In this document: in pieces, positions 46,449 through 57,900 of the stretch
How the letters are laid out: every line of letters starts with the position of its first letter
Position numbering within the stretch: the first letter of the stretch is position 1
NCBI GenBank assembly: GCA_001179505.1
Contig: CDMY01000348.1
Location: forward strand, 1-64,000
DNA from: Vitrella brassicaformis
Taxonomy: Eukaryota; Sar; Vitrellaceae
Reading direction: 5' to 3'
Length of the DNA stretch: 64,000 nt
Position numbers and translations under genes: made by a program
Notes under the pieces: generated by a model
Seen by the model: the letters and a program-made list of their open reading frames with translations, nothing else
Told to the model about the DNA's origin: nothing
The model's database searches: none

Positions 46449-46990
46449 ATGACAGACTCAAGCAGCGCCGCGGCAGCCCCAGCGCTCAAGCAGGTGGCTG
46501 AGGCAGATGACTTGTTCGACAGTGAGGGCCGCCCGAAGGACCCCGAGCCGATGGAGAGGCTGGAGCTGAGAACGGTAGGTACCCGCTGCAGAAGAAGAAG
46601 AGAGAGGCGCGGATTTGTGTGATCGTGGGGCCTCTCTCCTGTGTGTCACGTCGGGCAGGTTGAGCTCTCTGAGGAGCACTGGGGGTATGTAGAGAAGCAT
46701 CCGGAGCTGCGGCAGCTCCTCACTGACTTCCTGGCATCGGTGCTCCTGCACACACCAGTAACTACTAGGCACACAAGCCAGGCATCCGACAGACAAGTGG
46801 GGCTGGCGGATGTTGGTTGCTTGTCTCTGTGTCCGAGCCACAGGAGGACGTGTTTGCGTTTGCCCGTGAGTATTTCTCAGTCTTTGTGCCAAGCGATGAG
46901 CATGAGCAGCCGCCCCAGGTGGCCGACCAGGGCGAGCAGGATGAAGAGCCAACTGCGGACGGCACAGAGGGTGCGGCCGTTTCGTCATGA
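46449..46990 (+). CDS. Small RIIa (PKA-type docking) domain protein
   Basis: Three exons, 46449-46574, 46659-46757 and 46844-46990, all phase 0, encode 123 residues. The spliced centre, HPELRQLLTDFLASVLLHTP followed by EDVFAFAREYFSVF, fits the RIIa dimerization/docking fold of the PKA regulatory subunit: a PxLxxLLxxF helix, then a helix with the conserved P-x-D/E-x-x-x-F-A-x-x-Y-F pattern. Proteins with this domain and little else are mostly ciliary or flagellar (ropporin, CATIP, radial-spoke-like) and dock amphipathic helices of A-kinase anchoring proteins. N- and C-terminal tails are acidic and low complexity. No cyclic nucleotide-binding domain, so it is not a PKA regulatory subunit. Confidence 0.75.
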
Positions 46991-47504
46991 GCTGCTGCTG
47001 ATTGACCGACGCAGGACTTGCTGTGAGGGTGCGGCTGCTGGTACTGGTACCTGCATCGACCGATGTCTGTTGGACTCGATTGTATGCGAATGGATGGAAG
47101 AAACTGTTGGTTGACAAAGCCTGCCTTTGTGGTTGGTGGTTTGCATCTCTCTGTCTCATGCAGACATCACATCCTTACACGCGCACATGCATTGGCACAT
47201 CCCCTGCTATTGGGGGCAATCACTGGCAGGCAGACAGACAGGCAGGCAGACAGACAGGCAGACAGACAGGCAGGCAGACAGACAGGCTACACTATAATTA
47301 ATTCGTTGTCTAGACCGACACACAAACTTACTCACCTACACACCACTCGCCGATAGATGTAACTTCGTTTGCAGAGCTCGATGCCACGCACACGCATACC
47401 GTCGACTGCTCACATACATAAAAACCAGAGCGGCGCACGACACACACTCCCTCGCTGCCACCCACACACATGTACTAGCTAATTAATTTTCGCTCATGCC
47501 ATTC
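46991..47504. other. Convergent intergenic region with CAGACAGA repeats
   Basis: Between two 3' ends. Holds an imperfect CAGACAGACAGG array at 47226-47287 and A/T-richer sequence to about 47500. No gene seen. Confidence 0.55.
47226..47287 (+). repeat. Imperfect CAGACAGACAGG microsatellite
   Basis: About 62 bp made of GACA and GGCA tetranucleotides with period-20-like higher-order repetition (GCAGGCAGACAGACAG). Confidence 0.9.
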
Positions 47505-50500
47505 ACGCCGTCAGCAGCGCATCAGCGGGCCCCTTGCGCTGTGCATCATCATCACCATGGTGCGGCATCGGCCGCACATCGAGGAGGGCAAGGGCCTTGG
47601 ACTTGACGTCAGCTGGCAGCTTGGTCAGCCCTTGCACCTGACAGACAGACAGACAGACAGAGGAAGGACATCAAATGCACTTGCGCGTGTGTGTGTGGTC
47701 GGTCGCACCTCCTTGATAGCGTTGGGCAGTAGTGTATCGATGGCCTCTTGGACGAGCTGCGGTGCGGTGGCGGGGTTGTATGTGAGTTTGATGCCCTGGA
47801 GGGACAGGGCTATCACACTCTGGTAATCCTCCTCATACACCTGACAACATACACACACACACACACCTCGGAGTCATGCGGCCCAGCGATGGGGAAGAAG
47901 GGAGGGGGGGGGCGTCTTGCTCACCGTGGTGTTGCGGCCCCACTGATTGTCCAGCAGCACCTTGACCTTCTTCGCACGTGACACCCTGAACACACACACA
48001 CACACACACCATGTGCGACCTCTCCGTTTCTCCCTCCCTGTGTGTGCTTGTGGGTCTTACAGTTTTGGGAATCCCCTCCTCAGCAGCGGGGTTGCTGGTG
48101 TGAAGAGGGACGTGATGGCCACAATCATCTCCTCTGTCAGCGGACGCAGGTCGACGAGCTGTGTGTTTGAAGCACACGCACACCCACACAAAGGAAAGAA
48201 GAGACGCCGCAAGTGTGGTGTGCAGCCAGCTTTCCTTCTGTCTCTCTGTCTGTCTATCTGTCTCTCTGTCTGTCTCTTTGTCTGTCTGCAGGTAGGCCGG
48301 CAGGGCTTACGTGTACTGTCAGAGTGAGCGTCTCGCCATCGTACGTCCAGCAGTCAGCCAAGCACCTTTCCCCCAGGTCAGCACGCTCAATCTAAACACA
48401 CAACACACACACACACACTCCTCCTCCTCCCTCTCCCTCCCCTGCCCCGGTCCACCCACCAGTCTGTCGCCGATGGACACGGCCTTTGGCGGCCAAGTGC
48501 CCGCCACGCGGATCTCATACTGCCTCTCAGTCGGCAGGAAGGGCAGGACCGCGGGGCTTTTGGCTGTGCCTGGCGGGGAGATGATGATGGCGTAGCCCTC
48601 AACGCCAGACGAGTAGCTCACGTTGGTGTACGCGAAGGCACCGTCCTCATAGCTGTTCACACAAGGAAGGTCAGAACGACAGACAGAAGGGAATGTGCAT
48701 GGGGTGTCTGTCTGTCTGTCTGTGTGGTGTTGCGTCACGTACCCCTGTGACCATCCGTCGTCCTCATAGACGCCTCCGAATCCCTCCGTGTCGGTCTCGG
48801 TCATGATGCCGCCGGCGTAGAAAGTGAGACCCAGGCAGGACGGCAGCACATTTGACGTGCGTATACTCCTACATAGAGAGAGAGAGAGAGAAATCCAAGG
48901 CAGTGGGGTGGGTGGGTAAGGTGTGGTGCGTGTTGCCAGGAGGTGAGGTACCCTTGAGGCCCTTTGCATTGGCTGTCGGCCCTCATGCCGCCCACCGTGG
49001 GAATGACCTGACCCACGCGAGCGAAGACGGGCATCTCTGAGAGGTCATATGTCCAGGTCAGCTCGGCCGGGCCTTTCACACCGATGCCCCACCCCACCTC
49101 TACACACACACACACACGGCCACGCACACACGGCAGGTCGGCACAAGTGTGGATGAGTGAGTGCATGGCCCCATGCACCCTGACCGTAGAAGATGCTGCT
49201 AGGCGGTATCCATATCTTCTTCTCGGCGAGGCCGGTGGTGTTGTCGACCGGGGCGGTGACGGGCGCCACCAGCATGTCGTCGCCGAAGTAATACTGACCC
49301 TTCCCGTACCTGACAGACAGAGAGGGACAGCATCATGGCAACAGAGGGACAGATCAGCCATCGTGTGTGCTGTGTCTTACTCGTATGCCTTGTCTTCCTG
49401 CGGGTCTTGGTAATACATGGGTCGCAGCAGCGCCAGCCCGTCGTCATAGGCACGGCGGCCTTGCGAGTAGATGTAGGGGACGAGCTCGGCCCGCCTCCTC
49501 ATGAATGTGCGCATGATGTCGTAGTAGGTGTTGGGGTACACCCATATCCTCCGGTCGTTGCCGAACTCCTTGCTGGAGTGGGGCCGCATGCAGGGCGAGA
49601 AGGCGCCCCACTGAATCCAACGCGTGTACATCTCGGCTGGGCACGGCTGCACACACACACACGCACACACACACACACACGCACACACACACACACACGC
49701 ACGCACGCACAGGCAGACGGCAATGCATGTCTGTGGCCCCTGAAGGCGTGTCGCCCGTCTGGCTCACCTTGAGGTGTCCGCCGAGGTCGTGTGACCAGTA
49801 GCTGAATAGCACGTTGGCTGCGGTGAGAGTGAACTGCACCTGGAACTTGAGCGACGCCCAGCTGGGGTTGACGTCGCCACTGAAGCCCAACGCATACCTG
49901 ACAGCCACGGACGGCACGGCCACAGAGAGAGAAACGCAAAGTGAATCAGATGGCCACACGGATTTCTGCCGTGTGTGTGTGTGTGTGGACGTGCCTGTGG
50001 TTGCCGAGCCCGCCCCATCGGCCAAAGAGGATCGGCCGCCGACGCGTCTCGGGAGTACCCGACTCCATACCCTGTACGCGCACAGACACAGACAGACCAT
50101 CATCAATATGTCCTTTCACCGTCCGTGTCTGTGTATGTGAAGGGGGGGGGAGGGGACAGTGCACTGACCGATTTGGAGAAGTGTGGTTTGCTCCAGAACA
50201 GGTGGTTGAGCCAGAAGGTTGGGTTGACATCCGGCTGCTTCATCCAGGTCTCCCCCTGCTGCCAGTCCAGCCACCAGAAATCAACGCCCTCCACCTCCCT
50301 CTTGGCGAGGGTGATGTTGAACTGAGTGAGACAAGGAAAGAAGAATAGGCATATCCACCCATGCACACGAGTGAGTAATGGCCTCTCTTGCAAGCACCGC
50401 TCACCCATGCGAACATGTTGTGTGGGTCGGACGGCTTGAACGGCACGAATTTCCCGGATGCGGGGTCGATCCCCATCTCTGTCGCCACATCGGGATAGGT

Positions 50501-52315
50501 GTCCTCCCAGGGCTCGATGCCGCCAGCGGGATGCTGAGACAGACAGACAGACAGACACACAGACACACACCGTCACACAGGCAGAGACACAGACAGATGG
50601 ACTGTCTGTCTGTCTGTCTGTGGGGCGCTCGTGTATACCAGGTTGAGTGTGGTTGAGAGGCCTCTTCTGTCAATATATTGGAGGAACTTGGAGGGGCTGG
50701 GGAACAGAGTGCGGTCCCAGGTGTAGCCTGCAATGCATTTAACGCACACACACACACACACACAAGGCAGGAATGCACCACACCACCTGCTGCCGACTTC
50801 TGAGTGTCAACACCCACCCACCTGTCCATCCCTTGGGTTGGTGCGCCTGGTCTCTCGATGCGTTCATCGCCCGCTCCTTCTCGAAACTCGGGTGCCAATT
50901 CATGTCAATCACTGACATACCAACCACGCAACCACACACACACACACACACACGACTCTTTCTCCCGCTACCCCAGCCCGCGTCCCCTCTGCCCCCACTC
51001 ACCGAGCACGTCGAGTGGAATGTCCCTCTCCTCATACTCCTTGACAATGTCCCGGAGCTCCACATCGCTCCACGACCAGTAGCGCGAGTACCACCCGCCG
51101 TAGGCATATCGCGGCAGCAAAGGGATCTTGCCCATCATCTTACTCATCGCCTTAAGCGTCCCCTTGTAGTCGATGCCGTCCGGCGACCCATGGCCGATGA
51201 AGTACCAGTCGCGTGTGGCATGGCTGCGGGTGGGCACGTACCAGCATGATGGACCAGACTCGGGGTCCTCATCATAGCAGCACCCTCGACCCTGAGCAAA
51301 CGAAAGAATGAGCCACACCATGATGATGTCTGTGTCAATGGATGCCTTCCCTTCACCCTTTTCGTTCACCGACCAGGCAGTCGAGCGGCACAATGCTGTC
51401 CTCTCCGCAGCCCCGCCTCTCCTCCACCTTGACGGCCGCACACTCCTCGTCGCTCGCCTCATCGACCTGAGGTCGCTCGTACCAGCCGATGCCCATGGCC
51501 TGCATGTGCTCAGGAGGAGCGGTGAAGCGGGGGCGGTTGGTGTCGTCGACAACAGTGTAGCCCTGCGTCGACAGCAGACCATATGTGCAGTGGAGGTCGT
51601 AGCGGTCCTGGTTGGCGCAGTCCAGGTCAAGCCAGCCGTCAACGCCATCTGCAATGGGGATCAAGGAGGGAGAAGTGGGTGGATACATAAAGTTGGGAGA
51701 GCGCGTTCTGTTCTTATCCTTCCCCACCAACCAAGAGTGCGGACAGTGCCCAGCAGGTTCCCCTTGTTTGCGTCACCGACGCTGCACAGCACACAAATGA
51801 GAAACACTGTCTTCAGATAGATCGGGTCGACCTTTCCCCTCTTCAGCATGCCATGCCCACCCACCCTTCTGGCTTCGGAGTCCACACGACATCGCCCATC
51901 GTCACACGAAGATTCGACGGAGAGAACGCAGTCTGCGCACACGCACCCCAGCCAAACAGAAGACACCAGTAGTACCTTGCCCACCCCAAGATCTCCCACT
52001 CCGCCTACTCACCTTGGTCCCTTGGTCATACTCCAGCTTGAGCGCCTTGGTCGTGATGGTCACCGTCGACCCATTCCTCTCCACGTGATACCGCGGCACA
52101 TCCAGCTTCCTGTTGATGAAGGCAAACGTCGGCTCGTCCGTCCAGCGGCCGTCCTCCATACGAATGACGTCGTCCGTCAGCACCGTGAAGCGCGCGGACC
52201 CGGCTTGAACGATAGCCGCTGGGTCCGCTGCGGCAGTACTCATCGCTGAAGATGCAGATGCACGGGAGTGCATGCAACTCAATAAAGCGAGGGTGGACAA
52301 ACGGATGATCAGCAT
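47505..52315 (-). CDS. GH31 family alpha-glucosidase, secreted
   Basis: Hydrolyses alpha-linked glucosides from the non-reducing end. About twenty short exons from 52315 to 47505. Starts with a signal peptide (MLIIRLSTLALLSCMHSRAS). GH31 landmarks in order: galactose-mutarotase-like N-domain (RFTVLTDDVIRMEDG), RDWYFIGHG, LPRYAYGGWYSRYWSWSD, DIPLDVLVIDMNWHP, VDFWWLDWQQGE with the nucleophile Asp, PILFGRWGGLGNHRYALGFS, FSYWSHDLGGH with the acid/base Asp, RRIWVYPNTYYDIMRTFM, LRPMYYQDP, DDMLVAPVT, IWIPPS and beta-sandwich C-terminal domains. Catalytic residues are intact. The WWLDWQQG form is that of the glucosidase branch with extended C-terminal domains. Probably acts in the secretory or vacuolar pathway on starch, glycogen or wall glucans; exact substrate unknown. 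Confidence 0.9.
49649..49711 (+). repeat. (CA)n microsatellite in a GH31 intron
   Basis: A ~60 bp CA/CGCA array that, on the gene strand, forms a GT-rich tract ending in the 3' splice site before the exon starting PCPAEMYTRW. Confidence 0.9.
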
Positions 52316-52387
52316 CGTTGGAGTGGTCAGAGCGCGAACGTCGGCCAAGACCTTTGACGTTAGGCGACGTAAGACGGACGCAGGAAA

Positions 52388-53233
52388 ATGGCAGATTCGC
52401 GTGCCTGCGCAAGATGCATAATCAACCTTCACCATTGGGCCAATTGGAAGGCGGAACTCCCTTCCCGACCCTTGCAAGCCAAGCTCGCAGATCTTGAGCT
52501 TGCAGAGGCAAAACCGAAAAAGGACGCTGACGACGACCACAATACGACGCCGACGACGGCAGCACTTGTCAATCAATTGGAGAGGCGCTTCCTGAAACTT
52601 TCTGACTGCTTTCTGAGGTCATCGGCAAGGTCATCGGCAAGGTCATCGGCAGTGTGTTGGGCTCGTGCAGTGGCTCGGAGACCCATCAAAGCAATGCGAG
52701 CGGCTCTTATTGAAGCAGCTGCACAGGCACCGAAGGTGACGTGTGTCCCCCGCGGGTGTCCTCTCGTCCCGTCAGTTGCCTGGTCCGCACCGCTCAGGCT
52801 ATCACAAGGCCGCATGCCACCACCATTGCCCTTCCTTCGTCGCTTCAACACGTTATCTGCATCGTCGGCCCCCAAGCTGCGCATAACGTTCGCCAGCTAC
52901 GACGGCTCAGAGTCGACCCCCTGCCCCTTCACGGCCGGCCAGACGATGCTGGACGTGGCTCTGGAGAAGGATGTGGACATCGAGGGTGCGTGCGGCGGTC
53001 AGTGTGCGTGTTCCACGTGCCATGTCATCATGAAGGAGGAGGACTACGGCAAGTTCCCCGAGCCGACGGAAGATGAGCTGGACATGCTTGACCTGGCCAT
53101 GCATCGGCAGGACACCTCTCGATTGGGATGTCAGCTTAAGCTGACGGAGGAGCATGACGGCATCGAGGTGAAGCTGCCGGCAGAGACGATAAGCCAGCTC
53201 GACGGCCCCCATGTGCCGACGGGGAAGGAGTGA
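52388..53233 (+). CDS. Adrenodoxin-type 2Fe-2S ferredoxin
   Basis: Electron carrier of the mitochondrial iron-sulfur cluster assembly pathway. The ferredoxin domain covers the C-terminal ~115 residues: KLRITFASYDG, GQTMLDVALEKDVDIEGACG, cluster ligands in CGGQCACSTCHV (Cys-x5-Cys-x2-Cys) and the fourth in RLGCQLKL, plus the acidic helix EPTEDELDMLDLA that contacts partners. This is the adrenodoxin, not plant-type, motif. The frame is open from ATG 52388 but the better start may be ATG 52694, which gives a 179-residue protein with an Arg/Ser-rich mitochondrial leader ending near FLRRFNTLSA. No intron is needed. The 52388-52693 part includes RSSARSSARSSA from a 12-bp tandem repeat. Confidence 0.9.
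   Translation: MADSRACARCIINLHHWANWKAELPSRPLQAKLADLELAEAKPKKDADDDHNTTPTTAALVNQLERRFLKLSDCFLRSSARSSARSSAVCWARAVARRPIKAMRAALIEAAAQAPKVTCVPRGCPLVPSVAWSAPLRLSQGRMPPPLPFLRRFNTLSASSAPKLRITFASYDGSESTPCPFTAGQTMLDVALEKDVDIEGACGGQCACSTCHVIMKEEDYGKFPEPTEDELDMLDLAMHRQDTSRLGCQLKLTEEHDGIEVKLPAETISQLDGPHVPTGKE
52616..52652 (+). repeat. 12-bp tandem repeat, three units
   Basis: TCATCGGCAAGG occurs about three times in a row, encoding RSSA repeats upstream of the ferredoxin leader. Confidence 0.85.
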
Positions 53234-53641
53234 ATGAGCATGCGGGGCTGAGCCAAATGTGTTGCTCTGAGTTGGGAGAGAGGTTTTTTGGGAGGCTGTC
53301 GTGTGTCGATCTTGCGCCCGAGCGCATGTTGATTCAACTGACCTGAGGTCCGCCAGTCGGCCGCCCTTTTTGTCTTTTTGGTGCATCATCTGTCGATTGT
53401 TTATATCCGTGTGTGAGAGAATGTGTTGCTAGTGCCAGCGTGACACTCATAAGACCATGGACTTTGTATGTTCGAATCAAGTATCGTCTTTGGATCTCGC
53501 AGACGTCTTCACCCTCCCATGTTCACCCTCTGCATGCACTCCCGTCTCTCCCACGAATTGGCAAAAAGAAAAGGAAAGGACAAAAGAAAAAGCGAACGAA
53601 ACGACCTTCCGGCTAGTATGAATGTGTTGCTGTATCTCTGG
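53234..53641. other. Convergent intergenic region
   Basis: 3' flanks of the ferredoxin and of the next minus-strand gene. Contains T-rich stretches and a GAAAAGGAAAGGACAAAAG purine tract (53567-53585). No gene seen. Confidence 0.5.
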
Positions 53642-54628
53642 CTAGTAGTACTGGTACTCCATTGGCTCCTCATGTCTCTGGAGCCTCTTCCATTGTAGCT
53701 CAAGAAGGTGGTTCACCCTCTGTTGGCGGCGGCCCTCTATGTCATACGCATGCTGGAGCCACACGCAGCATGCGCAGCGGCTGAACAAGTGCTCCCGAAG
53801 CAGCGCCGTGTAGCCGTTGCGAATCCAATCCCTGCGGTTGGAGATTTTCTTGTAGGCGGCCAACACGTTTTCCACGTCACGCTGAGGCGTGCGGGCGAGG
53901 ATCGTGTTGGCCCTGTGCCAGGCGTTGTCTGCATCCTTGACGTCCTGGATCATGCCCAGGGCCTTCTCCAGGCCGCGAAGGTTGCATTCGACGGGGAAGT
54001 CTCTGTCGTCGTCTATGCCGCGGACCAGCTTCAAGACCAGGTTGCCGCCGCTCGGGCCCCACTTGGCGACGAGCTCTGCACGGAGCTGTGTCAGGGAGAG
54101 GCGCGTCGCGCAATAATGGGGGAGGTGAGGATCAACGTTGGCGCACACGTTGAGTCGGTCGTCGTCTTCCACGCCTGCGTTGGTCTCGGCATATTCGCAC
54201 CCTGCGTTGAGAAGGCGTCCGCAGCGAGAGACACACCGTACAAAAGCCATAACAGTGACACTGTTTATCCTACCTTCGGTGGGATAGCTCCCGCAATGGT
54301 ACACTGGGCCGACGAGCGTCGCATTCTCAGTGTGGGCCTTGAAAGCTGCAACGCAAATTGCATGCAGCACATCAAGCGCTGAATGCGCCGACGCAATGCC
54401 ACGTGTTTTCGTCCACTTACAGGCTTCCTTATTGCGGCTGTAGAGCGCATTTGTCGAGGAATACGCGGAGGAGATGGTGCTGATGCATCCTGCAGAAAGG
54501 AATGCATCCCACACGTGCATGCAAACGCCTGAATCATGATGCATCTGCATTCCGAGGTTCGTGCTGCCTTCAGCTCACCCTGCAGCATGCAGATAATGCT
54601 GATGATGAAAAGCAAAGGGAGGTGCGCC
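53642..54628 (-). CDS. Unrecognised small secreted helical protein
   Basis: Four exons with phase-1 introns join in frame. The start ATG at 54628 begins MAHLPLLFIISIICMLQG, a clear signal peptide. Then short exons carry ISSAYSSTNALYSRNKEA and TENATLVGPVYHCGSYPTEG, followed by a long last exon (about 54210-53642) with CEYAETNAGVEDDDRLNVCA, an amphipathic helical region (LSLTQLRAELVAKWGPSGGN) and a Cys-containing aromatic tail (CACCVWLQHAYDIEGRR). Several Cys suggest disulfide bonds. No transmembrane segment beyond the signal. The family is not recognised. Confidence 0.6.
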
Positions 54629-54937
54629 ATCGCCGCGTGTCTTAATAGCCGCGTGTTCGTGAAGAGCGATCGGTTTGCGAGCGATCGGTTTTCGGGGCAA
54701 TCGTGATTCCTAGGCCAGGAATCACACAACGCGACTTCATTGACAGACGTTGGGCGGTGGTGAAGTCTCACTCAGTCACTTTGTCAGTCAGTCGGCCCCA
54801 CCACCCATCGACGCCCCTTGGCACATGCACACCGGCCCTTGCATAAACAGGCCATTCGTCCCGGCACCGAGATCACAGCAAAGGGATACACAGAGGGCAT
54901 GGCACGGGATGGAAAGACATCTACAAGCAAGTGACTG
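54629..54937. other. Intergenic region
   Basis: Between the start of the secreted-protein gene and the 3' end of the next gene, both on the minus strand, so it carries the former's promoter. Direct repeat GCGATCGGTTT at 54667-54677 and 54680-54690. No coding exon. Confidence 0.5.
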
Positions 54938-57900
54938 TCATGCTTCTTCTGCATCGTCGGCTTTGGGTTCTCCGTCCGGCATGAAGTGGGGATAGGCAGC
55001 GAAATCCACCGGCATGAAGGACACCTCGTCAGAACCCTGCACACACGTACACAAGGTCGTCCGCGCACTGAAGAGAAAGATACATTGCACGTGCGTCTTG
55101 ACGCACCTGTTTGGAGAATGCATGCAGGCCGACGCATTGAATGAGGTCGCTCTCCCTGCACTCATCCACCGGTCACGAGACAAAGAGACACACCTGTGTT
55201 GCCTGCACGATCAGGCTATCTCTAGGTACCTTGATGGGTTGAGCAGATGTAACGCTTGGCTCCTGAGCAGCCAGGGGTGGAGATCAGTCTCGTGCACATC
55301 CCCAATCCATACCACCTGACCCGAACGCCAATCACTTATCTGACAATTGGGGNNNNNNNNNNNNNNNNNNNNNNNNNNNNNNNNNNNNNNNNNNNNNNNN
55401 NNNNNNNNNNNNNNNNNNNNNNNNNNNNNNNNNNNNNNNNNNNNNNNNNNNNNNNNNNNNNNNNNNNNNNNNNNNNNNNNNNNNNNNNNNNNNNNNNNNN
55501 NNNNNNNNNNNNNNNNNNNNNNNNNNNNNNNNNNNNNNNNNNNNNNNNNNNNNNNNNNNNNNNNNNNNNNNNNNNNNNNNNNNNNNNNNNNNNNNNNNNN
55601 NNNNNNNNNNNNNNNNNNNNNNNNNNNNNNNNNNNNNNNNNNNNNNNNNNNNGGGGGGAATGCAATCCACCGAAAGTGCCCTCTGAATGTGTGTGTGTGT
55701 GCCTGTCTTTCTTCTTCCCACCCTGAGTCTGAAGTTGAACGTGTACATGACAGTGTCCCTTGGGAAGGTGCCCTCGAAAACCTCCACACGGATCCTGATA
55801 CCGAACAACCAACCAACCAACGCATGCAGTCCCCACCACGTGTGCTATCTGTGTGTCTCCTTTGCTCTCACCTTGGGTGTTGTGGGTCGAATGGCACATC
55901 ATGTTCCTTTACAGCAGCACGGCAGCTGTCGTCGCATGGCAGGGCCGCCCACCGGGCACGTTGGGCGGGAGGGACGCCCGCTTGCGTGGTCGCAGGCACG
56001 GCTGGCGGTGGGGGGAGCGACACGGCCTGCGCATCTGCCGGCTGAGAACCTTCGATGCGAGCCAAGCTCTGCAGACAAATGACACTCAAGGATCGGTCGA
56101 TTTGTGTTGTGTTTCCCCTGTTTTGCTGCATACCTGTCGGGGGGAGGGGAGGGGGTGAGCTGGTCCAGACACCTCAAGGGTGCGGCCGTCCGGAAGAACG
56201 CGCATACGGCTGACAATGACATCGACAAGCTCGCTCCTCTTTGACTCAATCTGAGGACATTGGTCAGATGAAGGGAGATCACCGACGGACAGAGGAGGTG
56301 TCCTTAGCGGCTCACGTACGTCCTCTGCCTTGACATCTGCAGACGGCTGCAGGCCGGCGGTGGTGAGGACGCTGTCAAGAGTGGGATTCACCACGTGGGT
56401 TACCATCTCCTGTGAGACACACACGTGTGCTGCGGTAGGCTGAACCTTGGTTACGGTGTGGATTTTCACCTTGTTGGTTAGGGGGTCGCTGAACAGCACC
56501 TTGAAGCGAAAGGTGCCATCGGCGCCCCTCTCTCGGAGAAGCGTGAGTATGCCTGACAAGCCGCTCGGCAATCTGTGTGTGCCGCGATGCAGCCGGTCCG
56601 TGTCCACGTCTGCGTAGAACACAACCAAAGAGACACACGTACATATCGCCAAATGACATCGAACCCTTTCTCTGTACCCTTGAGCGCGGGTCTTCTCTCT
56701 GGCGTGCCGCGGACAAAGTCGCCTCCCTGGACGCAAAGGCAGCCATTTCATGTCTGTCTCTATGTACGCGGAGTGAGTGGTTCACCTTGAGGAGTGAGGG
56801 TTTGAATGGTGCCTTGACGGCAAAGTACCTCTGGAAGAACCGCAGCAGCTGAATGCGAGGGGGGAAGGCGCGGGGGAAGGGCACAGATGACAGGCTGCAG
56901 CAAAAGAAAGACGAGGGAATGGCAGATTGATACATCTTGTGTCCTCCTCACCTCGTGAGTGCCTTGGGTGTGAGCGACTCTTCGGGGTACTTTTCGTCCA
57001 TTTCCAGCTGTTCCTTGGTCTTCATAGCCTGCATGAGCTGGTCGCTGTGCTTGTCGTGGATCAGACAGTGGAAGGCAAACTGATGAGATGGCTCGTATAT
57101 AGCGATCCGCAACACCCTGCCAGCAACAAGACACAGGGGACATCGAGGCATCAAGAACCAATGTGTCGATCGCTGACTGACCGTGGGTTGAAGTCATCGA
57201 CGACCACGATGGCCAGCCTGAGGCCTCCCACGTGCTTGATCTCAGTGTACACGCCAAGTGGCACGCTGGACAGCTTGTCGCCGAGAGGCAGGAAGTACAC
57301 TCCACCGCCGTCCTCCTCGCCATTGGCCGCCGAACCGCCTGTGCGGGACACCTCGAAGGCCAGCAGGAAATCCTGGCAGTACGTCTTCTTTGATATTGAG
57401 AAGTGAAGGACGTATTTCGCCTCTCCGTCGGGCTTGGCTTGTGGTGGCGTGCCGCCTCCTCGTTGGGTGGGGGGCCGGAGGCCGCCATTGGGGCGGACGG
57501 AGCGGGAGCAGGAGAAGACGACCTCAGAGTCGACCTCGAACGTGCTGTCCCTAAGGACATGCACGAGACAGCACATACAGAATTGCTGGACATCACTTGC
57601 GTGTGCCATGCCTTGGTTTGAATGGGAATGTGATGAGGGGGACGTGGGTGCTGAGGAGGCGCTGGGACTCGTCGGATGGGTACAGCTCCTGCCCTGCCGA
57701 CATGTCCTTGATCGAATCCGCAAACTCGCCATTCTCACCGAGCGTCCCAAACCTGTTTGTTAAAGGCAATTCAGTTGACCGCGTTTGTCGTCCTGTCTTT
57801 GATGTGACCTGAGAAGCTGTTCGACGATCTGTGCGACCTTCTCCCGCAGCGACCGCTCCACCAGCGTGTAGATGGCCTCGTCATGCAGAGTGAAACGAGC

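Noticed and set aside
46449-46990. PKA regulatory subunit
   Set aside because: There is no cyclic nucleotide-binding domain or inhibitor sequence; only the docking domain is present.
53410-53480. Possible tRNA around GTTCGAATCAAG
   Set aside because: The T-arm-like string has no matching acceptor stem, D-arm or anticodon arm.
55211-55825. Open frames spanning the N run
   Set aside because: They exist only because undetermined bases contain no stops.
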